NCBI RefSeq assembly: GCF_963678635.1
Contig: NC_087071.1
Location: 10,739,088-10,803,087 of the forward strand
Origin: Symsagittifera roscoffensis
Lineage: Eukaryota > Xenacoelomorpha > Acoela > Convolutidae
Direction of reading: 5' to 3'
DNA: 64,000 nt
Part shown: one piece after another, positions 55,085 to 64,000 of the stretch
How the letters are laid out: every line of letters begins with the position of its first letter
Numbering within the stretch: the stretch's first letter is position 1
The notes under the pieces: generated by a model
Databases searched by the model: none
Told to the model about the DNA's origin: nothing
Seen by the model: the letters and a program-made list of their open reading frames with translations, nothing else
Made by a program: the position numbers and the translations under genes

Positions 55085-56019
55085 CCCGGGTTGACCTCCT
55101 TGGACCAAAAATGCTAATCAGACAATTCCATAAACTAAGTCTATTAAAAAATAAAAACATACAAATTTTACATTTTGCTAAAATATTAACGTCGAATTTT
55201 CGAAAAACTTTTCTCTTGTTTTGGCATAAAAATCGGTGTATCGTACTATATAAAAAAAACTTTTTGTCAAAAAAAATGCTAACCATACAATTTCCATATA
55301 TGGAAAATATATGACCAGCATTTTTTGATGGCGATGGCAAAAAATTTTTCAATGTATTTTGAAACTGCCCCCAAAAACTTTTTTGTGTTTTGTTTTCAAA
55401 CGCAAATTGATTTTCGTACTCAAACAAACATTTTTAAAAAAATAAATTTTGCATGCAAAATTTAGTTTTTGTAAGAATAACGTAGTCCTGGATATGCTAA
55501 TATTGAGTTTCTTTCCTTTTCTTTTCATAACTTTTTTCAAAAACGTTTCAAACTCCTCTTTCTTTTGTATGACATGTTTTTGTATACCTTGATCAATGTT
55601 GGGTAATTTAAAAATTAAATTTTAGAAATAATCATCTTTGGAATTTTTTGCCAAAGTTTAAAAGTTCGTTACTTTTCTTATATTATTTGTATGAGACAGA
55701 AGTAAAACAATTCAGGCTGTTTCTAATGCATTGTTAATGCGAGACGACCAAACCTTTGGTTTCTACTTTTGAGTAACCGGGGTTTATGTCATTTGTGTTT
55801 GGTTACGAACACAAGCAAAAAATTTTGAGAAATTAAAATGTAAAAGGCAATATTTTGGGTCTATGGAAAAAGCTAGTCATACAACTTCCACATATGAAAA
55901 AATTCTAATCATAGACCTTTCATGCAATTTTCTGTTTTTATGGAATTGCATGAAAAGTGTATGATTAGCAATTTTCCATAAATGAAAATTGTATGACTAG
56001 CATTTTTGGTCAACCCGGG
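55085..56019 (+). mobile_element. Repeat M2, palindromic inverted-repeat element
   Basis: 935 bp with inverted ends: cccgggttgacc...ggaccaaaaatgct at the left and agcatttttggtcaacccggg-type sequence at the right. Inside are several hairpins built from 'aatgctaaycatacaatttccata' words. No ORF matters. M3 is an inverted, diverged copy. Likely a non-autonomous (MITE or foldback) element; family unknown. Confidence 0.6.
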
Positions 56020-58251
56020 ACCTAAATTGCTTATATTTTATGCCTTTTGTCGACGTTGATTTATGTTTAAATTAGGAATGGTTTATGTTTAAATTTTTTT
56101 TCATTTCTTCATGATTATAGTTGTTTCATGGCGCACATTTTAAATTTTGTTTATCATTAAAATATCAGCACACAGCTCTAGTTTCATGATTTATACAGAA
56201 AAATTATATTTCAAATACCGCGGGTAGGCCAAACTCTCCGACTCTTCCCCTTCCCACCTGCAAATTTTGTTGAGTAATTTTTCTGTTCACATTGTCAAGT
56301 TGTTATGAAATTTGGCATGCGGACATTTGATCTTCATATTCAACCTTGTAAAACCACTCGTTTCACGGTGAATTCGATGCTCATGTGAAGTGGGGAGGGG
56401 GAAAGGAAAAAGAGCCCCTCTGCAATTACAAAAGTGTACAGGTCACAAAAAAAGTGTTCCACTTCCAGTTTCGACAACTTACGCCATTTTCAGATTTCCC
56501 TGCGGAAGAAAAATTATTTTTTGATCAGGTTTCCTTAAATTGGGTTAATTTTAAGAAAAAAAGTATCCAATAAAAATTGATCATGAAACTCAAATAAATT
56601 CAAAGAAAGTTAAATTCTTAGTTTGAAATTCAAAACCAGAATATTTAAAAAAAAAAACTATTCAATTTTTTTGTTTCTTGTTTCTTCTGTTTATTGACTG
56701 TTTTCCAGCAGTTTTTGACTATGTTTCAAAACTTTGAAGGCTGTTTGGCAAAACTGAAAGCGGAATACGAAATACCATCCCGCAAACAAAACTGGTCCAG
56801 CATAAAATAGTGCTAATTGGTCACCTCTTAACACTTAATTGTTTGATTGTCCATAATTTGTAACATTATAATCCATAATAAAAGATTACAATTCCGCAAA
56901 TGGCTTTTAACCTCCTATTATCTCTTATAATCTATTATAATAGATTATAAGCCTTCTTTCAGTCAAAAATCTCCAAAAGTGAGATGTCTTGTCTTTCTTT
57001 GGTTCATCTGAGCACAAAGTCTTACCAAGAAACAAAAGTTATATAGAGATCCTTTCATATGAGTGGAAAGGTTCTCGCGGTAGATGAAAAACAAATTTTC
57101 CGAATCAATCATGAAACTAAATCAATTTGTTGATGTTTTGGTGTTTAAAAACGCTTAAAATATGCATCACAAAACAACTCTAATGGGGAAGAAATAAAAA
57201 AAAAACTTATAAATTTGAATTAATTGGGAAACTTCAAAAATAATTTTCTCATTTTTCATAGGAACCAACGTCTACAAAAAGCATTAAAAATAAGCAATTT
57301 AGATGCAACTTCAAAGACAAAAATGGACATACAAAAGGGATTATAATCAATTATAATCGATTATAACAGACTTTTGTGCAAAATTAACGAAATAGAAAAT
57401 TGAATAAAAATAATGGATTATAATAAAATATAATCGATTATAATTGTATCGAAAAAAAGACGAATAAATAATCAATTATAATCGATTACAATGCATTATA
57501 TTTAATTACAATTTGATTTTTTTTAAATAAGAGATTATAATCGATTATAAATTGATTAAAACTGATTGTTTCTCATTTTTAGTGAGACTGGAACTAAAAT
57601 GGTAATATAATCACTTATTAACGCTTAAAACTGGATGCGGCCAGTAAGTTATTATTCAGAAAAACTTTTTTTAATAAGAAAGTGGTACTTGCTCTCCCAG
57701 AAACCTGTTAAAAAATTTCAATTTAGTAAACCTAAATTTTGACTCGAATCGAGGGAGGCAATTTTCTTACAAGAAGCCGGTGGTGACCATTTTTTAACCA
57801 TCAAAACCATACCGATTTTGGATGCCGAAAACCCGAAAGAATTAACAGTACAGTTTTGCCGTGTTTTTCCTGAATCAAATTCAAATATGCTAACAACCTT
57901 CAAAATTGGCATGAAAACATGTCGGATCATTAAAAAGACTGAATGTTAGTGGAACTTGCTTGGTTACAATTGTTAAGTTCGTTTTCGTTTGCAGTTTGAA
58001 ATGTCAATTAGAAATTGTATTGATCCGATTGCAATTGAATATGCAGTTTCAGAATTGGTATGTCCACTCGCAAATCACTTGGGAGTAGTCGTAGCAGTTT
58101 TGATCGTTGAGACCTTCGCCTCCAGGGCTTGCATTTGCGCATGTCTCAATCTTTTTAACTATTCACAAACAAAACATGCATTACGAGGCGGTGTTTGTTC
58201 TAATTCAGACCTGAGACAATATGCTTTCCAAACATTTTCTATGAGTCATTA
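56020..58251. other. Spacer with TAATC-rich tracts
   Basis: AT-rich DNA between M2 and M3. ataatcgattataa words cluster at 56870-56955 and 57340-57560. Open frames at 56385, 57718 and 57989 have no motif, and I do not call them genes. Confidence 0.4.
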
Positions 58252-59139
58252 CCCGAGTTGACCAAAAATGCTGATCATGCATTTCCATAAGTACAGAAAA
58301 AAGCATGAAAAGTCTATGATTAGTGATTTTTTATATATGGAAATTGTATGACTAGCCTTTTCCCATGAACTAAAAATATTGGTTTTTTACATTTTAATTT
58401 CTCAAAGTTTTACGGTTGTGTTCGTGACTGAACACAAGTGACAAAAACTTTGCTAACTCAAAGTAAAATAACCAAACGTTTGACATTCTCCCATTAAAAA
58501 TACATCGGAAAGAGGCTGAAACTTCTCAGTTCTGACTTACACAAATAATACAACGAAAATATCAAACTTTCAACCTTTGGAAAAAGTTCTCAGAGATGGT
58601 TATTTCTAAAATTTCAAATTACCAGACATTGATCAAGGCATACATAAACAAACCATACAAAAGGAAGAAGAGTTTTTAGCGTTTTTGAAAAAAAAACTTA
58701 TAAAGTGAAAAGGAAAAAAACGTCCAATATTACGTTATACACAAAAAAATGTCAGTAAATTTTGCATGTCAGTTTTTTTTTCAAAACTGTTTGTTTGAAT
58801 ACAAATATCAATTTGCAGTTGAAAAAACTCAAAAAGACATTTTGGGGCAACTTCAAAAACACTCAGAAAGTTTTTTGTTGTCGCCATCAAAAAATGCTAC
58901 TCACACATTTTTCATATATGGAAAATGTATGATTTGCACTTTTTTGACCAAAAAAATGTTTTTTTTTCTATAAGTACGATACACCGATTCTTATGCAAAA
59001 CAAGAAAAAAAATTTCTTGGAAATTTCGATCACACCATTTTAGCGAAATTTATGAAATTTGTATGATTTGTATTTTTTCATAGATTTAGTTTATTGAATT
59101 GTATGATTAGCATTTTTGGTCTATGGAGGTCAACCCGGA
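58252..59139 (-). mobile_element. Repeat M3, inverted copy
   Basis: Aligns with M2 on the opposite strand over its whole length (for example ttgatcaaggcatac against gtataccttgatcaa) with clear divergence. Ends are cccgagttgaccaaaaatgct and gcatttttggtc...caacccgg. Confidence 0.6.
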
Positions 59140-61113
59140 TTTTATAATTATAAAATTAAGTTGATGAGCATGAAAGGTGGGACCAGTTATTCGAATCTAT
59201 CGCTCATTCAAACGCCAATGGCTTGAAAATCAAAAGTAGTAGTCGCATTTTGAATTCTCTGAAAACGGATTTGTTTTGATGACGACTTACTTATTGATTT
59301 GCCTTACTGTTAAGTTGAATTGCTTGCTGTACTTTTATCAGCTATAAAAATCTTTTCTGTTACAATATTTAAAAGTTTTTCTGTAACAATTTTAGTTACA
59401 TGACTATGAATTCTAACATCTTTTGCTAATTTGTTTCTAAAACTTTTTCTAATCCCGATTTTTGCGGGGTTGTTTATTTAGTTGCAAATAGTCAAGATCA
59501 AGCGCTAAGTAGAGAAAAAAGACCCCGAATCAGGGGCAACACAATTTTTTTGTTTGAAGTAATGAGGAGAACTGTAGGATGGAAAAAGCTCTTTTTTTGC
59601 ACTGAGTAGTACATTTTAGATATATATCGTGTAAAATCATCCAACAACTAATGTTGCCAAAAAAAATAAAAGATTTGTTGTCATGGATTTTTATCAAATT
59701 GAGTTTCGATATTCGAAACTACAATGATTCTTAGTGCCACTTTGAAGTCTTAGAAAACGTTATACAAGCCAGATTAGAGTTTATAATTTTTGAACCTTAC
59801 TCATTAAAACCAATCACCAAAAAAAATTTTTTGGTGATTTTGCATTATGATACTTATTATCTTTAAACAAATTCGTTGTTGTTTCAAAAAAGTGAAGAAA
59901 AAACTTCAGTTTTTACAAAAGAGGGAAAAAACTCGAGGGCTCAAATGTGCAAAACATGCTTCATGTGGTCGCTTTACATATTTGAAACTCATCCGTACCA
60001 GCTCAATAGGACTCAGTCGCCCAATTTTTCACGCTAACTTCTTTTGCTGCTTCCTTTTTTCAAGGTGCTCATTAATTGATAATAAAAAGCCATCAAATGA
60101 AAAAAAGCAATTAGATGCTTAAAGACCAATTTTAAGCAAGTAAAAAAATAACGTCAACTTTGAGGGTAACCACATCATTTTCATGGGTGTGTTCATTTCA
60201 CCGTATTAGATGTGAAACTTTCAAAGGTGCGACCTAACTTCCTGAGAGGGTGACGGGAAATTCTCATTTCACCAGACTTATGTTGTTCTTTGCTTCATGA
60301 TCAGAATCTTCGGATTTGAAACCCAATTTTTGTAACTAATCTGAGTTTTTGGCACTCTCGGGGCGTACTGCTTGCTTGATGAAACATGTAACTGGCTTCC
60401 TACAGACATAGTTTTTCGTTTTTAGGCATTCAATCGTTTTTGTATCAGGGTCATGGTTAATCTGAAGCTTAAAAAACAGGTTTTGTTTTGCTGTGGTTAC
60501 TTTTATGCTGAAGATAGTTCTAAGAAGCATGTTGGTGCTCGTTTTACGTCCTATTGGGGCTTTTTTGTCTTTGCGTGTTCGATGAGTCACTGAGTCGCCT
60601 AACAGATCTCCTTCGGCCATGTTTCACCAATCGATCGAGTGTTTTCACGAAACACTGAAAGTTTTGTCTGTTTTTTTTTTCATTCACGGTAATTTTAATG
60701 CTGCATCTTAACCTTTTTAGATTTATTGCAATCACACAATTTATTGGCTCAACAGGAACACACAGTTTTTTAGCTACTTAAATGATTTTTTGTGTATATT
60801 TGCACGATTTGTGACGTATGTTTTTGAGGCTAAGTCGTGCACGAAAAGTTATTGGGTAGAAATTATATGAATATTCGTGTTTCAATTTCATAGTGTATGG
60901 CAATATTTGTTTAACAGATTCTATTAAGACTATGCTCACTTTTTCTACCCAAGTTTATTTTATCAAAAACAATTATTAAAACTTCTTCAGAAAGTATTTC
61001 AATTTTCTAGTTCTTCTGGTCTAGAGCTAAGTAAATTTTAACTTTTAAAGCATTGTTTGGAACCAGATGAAATTTTTATATATCAGAAGTTCCTGATAGT
61101 GCTGTCTGTTTAT
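59140..61113. other. Spacer left of element C
   Basis: AT-rich, nothing recognised apart from the doubtful frame at 60336-60620 and a short hairpin (cccc gaatca gggg) near 59513. Confidence 0.4.
60336..60620 (-). CDS. Small frame of unknown meaning
   Basis: 94 codons with a good eukaryotic start context (aacATGG). The stretch is less AT-rich than its surroundings, and the product (MAEGDLLGDSVTHRTRKDKK...) is basic and soluble-looking. No motif, no intron evidence, no second copy. It could be a first exon, a gene fragment or chance. Confidence 0.2.
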   Translation of the reverse strand: MAEGDLLGDSVTHRTRKDKKAPIGRKTSTNMLLRTIFSIKVTTAKQNLFFKLQINHDPDTKTIECLKTKNYVCRKPVTCFIKQAVRPESAKNSD

Positions 61114-61523
61114 TGAGTTAGGACTGGAGTGTATAACTCATAGAGTAATTTCGGATAGGGTACACCGTCTGCTCGTCACGCTATCTTATTTTCGGCCGGA
61201 TAGATTCGTGCAACTTCTTAGTCTAATACCGATCCTAATCTTACTCTTATACTATCTAGTCTCAGGTTGTTTAACTAGTCTCTGCTAGGCTCAATAGATC
61301 TAGGGTATACTGGTTTATTGCGGCTGCTGAAGTACTCGGGAGAGTGCAACTAATTTCTAAGTTAAATTCAAATCTCTCTGGTGCTGAAATTACAAGTAAT
61401 TTCAGCACTTACAAATAAGTGGGTTGTTAGTTAGATGGATCATGATTGGTTAATATTAAATACTTTACATTGGTAAAATATCTAATTTATCCAATCATAA
61501 AATGTAGTTTAGATCAGGTTCCA
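61114..61523 (-). repeat. 3' LTR of element C
   Basis: 410 bp, plus strand tgagtta to ggttcca; palindrome at 61381-61408. It shares 'actttacattggtaaaatatcta' style sequence with element B, unlike A and D. Confidence 0.85.
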
Positions 61524-62226
61524 CCCATCCGGGTTTTACAGAGTTTTTTAGAACAGTTCTTCTGTAATTCAAAAGATGGATGATGGACGTTGGTATTTGG
61601 CGAACATCATAATTTTCTTCCGCTTCTTCTTTGTTAAAGAAGTTCCAGGAAGCTGGAGTTAGGGACATAAGACGTTGTGTTCTTTTTGTGACAACGACTG
61701 AGTCTCTGCATCAAAATCAATTCTGGTTTCAGAATGGTTGGCTATGTCAGGTTTTTCTGTTCTTCGAGGAGAACTTCTTTTGTATCTGATCTAGCTTGGG
61801 AATGGCGTGGAGATTGTGCGTGGAGGGGATGGCTGGTTTCTCGGATCTGTACGTATACTTGAACATCGAGGTGGTCATTGGTCTAGTTCAATGAAGTCCT
61901 TTTCTGCGAGGTCAAGTCGTACTCTAAATCCTTTGAATTGTGATTGTGAGCGGCATATTGATTGTAGTTGGTCATTCTCTCTCGAGTGTGGTGGGGTCGT
62001 TTTGTCTTTTGATGTTCGTCCTTGGTGTTGTATTCTGATCTATGTATTGCATCATGTAATTTACATTTTATAAAACTTTTATTAGTTTAATATTTTTTAA
62101 TTATGATTTTAGTTAATTGTTTTCACACAAGCTTTTTGTTTTAGTTCGGTTATTTTGAAGAGTTACTCACCCTTGAGTAGCTCTTATTAAAAATAGGAGT
62201 GTGGTCGCAAAGCGTGGATGTAGCGC

Positions 62227-62283
62227 GGTGGGTTAGGCCGGCTATAGAGCATGCTCAGGACGTCCTTCCTGGTGGGTTAGGCC
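62227..62283. repeat. Double palindrome with direct repeats, copy C
   Basis: GAGCATGCTC (62247) and AGGACGTCCT (62257) between GGTGGGTTAGGCC copies at 62227 and 62271, unchanged although the surroundings have diverged. Confidence 0.7.
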
Positions 62284-62788
62284 AGGGGTGGAAGTATGAT
62301 TTCATGCGGTTTTTGTGAGGGGTCCTGTTATGTGACAACGTTTTATGTTGGGTTTGTTGTGGTCTTTCTTATGTCTTGTTGGTTATGTCCTTTTTCCAAA
62401 AATCAAATTGTTTGTGGTATGGGTTTGTCTTTTGACTTTTTTGTGTTTTATTATTTCTTTCTGAGACTTTATAATAGTCTTCAAAAGAATAATTTATCCA
62501 GTTTTAAACTGGGTTAATCCGGTTTGGGTACCGTTGGTTTCCTTTTCTTAGTCATGCTGTTATTCTATGATTTGTGGTATTTAGTAAGCTGCGTTGGTTA
62601 GTTTTGTTTAATATATGATTCCTTTCCAACCGGGTTAAAGGAAAGTTTGAAACATGTTATTTTATGTTAGAGTTATTGAGTGTGAAAACTTGAAACTGAA
62701 ATTCATTATTTTAAACAATTCTTCGTGGGCGAGCTGTGCGAGTGTGGATAGAATTTCTGTGCGAATGAATGAAAATATCAAAAGGTTA

Positions 62789-62927
62789 GTACTGCATTTG
62801 CATTTAATCAATTTACTACATAGAATTTGGAAATTTACTGCTAGTTATGGGGGAATTTTAAGTTACAAATTATCATTATAATTAGATTTACTGCTTGGGG
62901 GGAAAATTTTATAGATGAATTTACTGC
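62789..62927. repeat. Cluster of TTTACTGC motifs, copy C
   Basis: Five TACTGC/TTTACTGC/TTTACTAC motifs in about 140 bp, at spacing similar to copy A. Confidence 0.45.
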
Positions 62928-63140
62928 ATTGGTATTAAATTTATAATTTATAAGTGTAAGAGATTAATAATAAAATCTTAAAATTAATTGATGAAATTTG
63001 CGATTTTTTATTTGTCTTTTGTGGTTTTTGTAGGTGATTGTCGGATGAAAGCTAAAAATCTAAAGAAAACATGGATAAAGAATGGTGAGTTTTTAATACT
63101 GTAATTAGTTAGTAATATTCATTTAATTCATACTTACCTG

Positions 63141-63998
63141 TTAGTCGTCGGGGAAAAAACCGTGGGGGAAAATGTCGTGAATTAGATCTGAAGTTGTTAG
63201 TAGTTTAGCTAAGATGCGGATGATATTTTTAGTCTGAAGTAGTGGCCAAAGCAATTGAAGTGCCTTAATGGTGGTTAATTCTTCAGTGCCAACTGCAAAC
63301 TCATAAGGTGTGTTTTGGATTAAGTTATATAATTTGTGATTAAATTTAGTGTTGTGGATGAATTCTAATATTGGGATTTCTATAGGTTGTACAAACTCGT
63401 GCGGGATAAGGAAGGGTCGGTTTTCGTCGGCGTTGAAGGTCTTGATGATGGGACAGAAGATGTACATTTGGGTTATGGGGTCATAATTACAAAGAATACC
63501 ATGGAGGTTAGTGTCTTTAATACAATATGTGAAATTTAGGAAATATGGTGAAGTGTATTTTGAATTAATGAATTGAAAACGATGGTGTGGTTGTCTAGAG
63601 GGTGTGTGTAGGTCAAAGTGATTTTGGATGAAACGATAATAACTATATGTGTGGGTTTGTTTAGTGCGCAACATAATATCGTGTGAGCAGTGCAAATCTC
63701 TTTCGTGTGGTGCAAGGAAATGAAAGGTTAGTGAAAATATTTGGAAGCGTTCTTTAAAACTTTCGTATGCTTGTGTGTCTGTTAGTGCTTCTGAAATAAT
63801 GTGGTCATATTTACGGTGGAAGATGTTTAGTGTAAATACATATGGTGTCTTGATGAAAAATTTCTCGGTGATTTGTGGATTAGCGAAGCGATCGTCGTCT
63901 AGGAATTGATCTTGGTTAGCTCTGATGATGTTGTGATCGTAGTATTCTAGTGTATATTCATTAGCTCTAGGTGCAGTGTGTATTTTTAGTGATTTCTT
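63141..63998 (-). CDS. ORF Y of element C (5' end at window edge)
   Basis: A frame of 285 codons open from the window edge to TAA at 63141, starting at the same place as in element A (KKSLKIHTAPRANEY against KKLLKTFTAPRANDY). Most changes from A are conservative (Phe/Tyr, Ile/Leu), and EFAVGTEEL and LLQTKNIIRILAKLL are unchanged. It ends FFPDD, probably the original C-terminus. No stop or frameshift is visible, so this is the best-preserved copy. Function unknown. Confidence 0.65.
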   Translation of the reverse strand, partial: KKSLKIHTAPRANEYTLEYYDHNIIRANQDQFLDDDRFANPQITEKFFIKTPYVFTLNIFHRKYDHIISEALTDTQAYESFKERFQIFSLTFHFLAPHERDLHCSHDIMLRTKQTHTYSYYRFIQNHFDLHTPSRQPHHRFQFINSKYTSPYFLNFTYCIKDTNLHGILCNYDPITQMYIFCPIIKTFNADENRPFLIPHEFVQPIEIPILEFIHNTKFNHKLYNLIQNTPYEFAVGTEELTTIKALQLLWPLLQTKNIIRILAKLLTTSDLIHDIFPHGFFPDD

Positions 63999-64000
63999 AT

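Larger units (their letters stand above)
50843..55521. repeat. Segmental duplication, right copy
   Basis: Matches 41294-46127. Beyond 55521 the M repeat continues intact, whereas the left copy is cut there by fragment D. Confidence 0.85.
61114..64000 (-). mobile_element. Gypsy-like element C, 3' end (off right edge)
   Basis: 3' LTR, 3' non-coding block and ORF Y in the same order as element A but clearly diverged. Its LTR is closest to that of element B. The rest lies beyond the window. Confidence 0.85.

Noticed and set aside
1-64000. CRISPR array, bacterial operons or rRNA
   Set aside because: No regular short direct repeats with unique spacers, no operon layout and no rRNA-like sequence; the 48-bp array lacks spacers.

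Overview
The window is a metazoan-type nuclear region of nested and decayed LTR retroelements. I could support no host gene with confidence. It is AT-rich and full of A/T homopolymers. There is no bacterial operon structure, rRNA or CRISPR. Every long reading frame is a Gag, Pol or Env-like protein or an accessory protein of an LTR element. The AT-rich spacers and element types suit an invertebrate (perhaps an ecdysozoan), but no host coding sequence fixes the species.

Layout. (1) Positions 1-4994: 5' part of a Gypsy-like element (B) on the minus strand, running off the left edge. (2) 6652-34793: a second Gypsy-like element (A), also minus, split by the next element. Without that insert it is about 18.3 kb. 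Read 5' to 3' on the minus strand it has: LTR, repeat-rich leader, a small basic ORF1, a very long Gag, PR-RT-RNase H-IN, a Pro/Thr-rich region, an Env-like relic, two further ORFs (here X and Y), a conserved 3' non-coding block, LTR. (3) 16157-25960: a young BEL/Pao element (BEL1) on the plus strand, with identical 299-bp LTRs and a 5-bp target duplication (gaacg), inserted in the integrase gene of A. (4) 34794-36190: spacer with a small inverted-repeat element and poly-C tracts. (5) 36191-45320: an older, broken BEL/Pao element (E1) on the minus strand. (6) 46128-50842: a 4.7-kb 3' fragment of a Gypsy element (D), almost the same as the 3' end of A. (7) 50843-55521: a second copy of E1's 5' half and its flank (E2), so D lies between two copies of a segmental duplication. 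(8) 55085-61113: spacer with two inverted copies of a roughly 0.9-kb palindromic repeat (M2, M3; M1 is a truncated copy at 45691). (9) 61114-64000: 3' end of a third Gypsy copy (C), running off the right edge.

How the parts work together. The Gypsy family looks retrovirus-like: Gag for the particle, Pol for copying and integration, an Env-like glycoprotein, and two unrecognised 3' ORFs. ORF Y keeps its protein sequence between diverged copies. The BEL/Pao elements carry gag-pol in one frame, plus a conserved accessory ORF of about 200 codons upstream of gag. All copies fully inside the window have lesions. The most interesting items are the giant Gypsy architecture with ORF1, X and Y, the BEL accessory ORF, and several conserved non-coding palindromes and repeats in LTRs, leaders and 3' regions.
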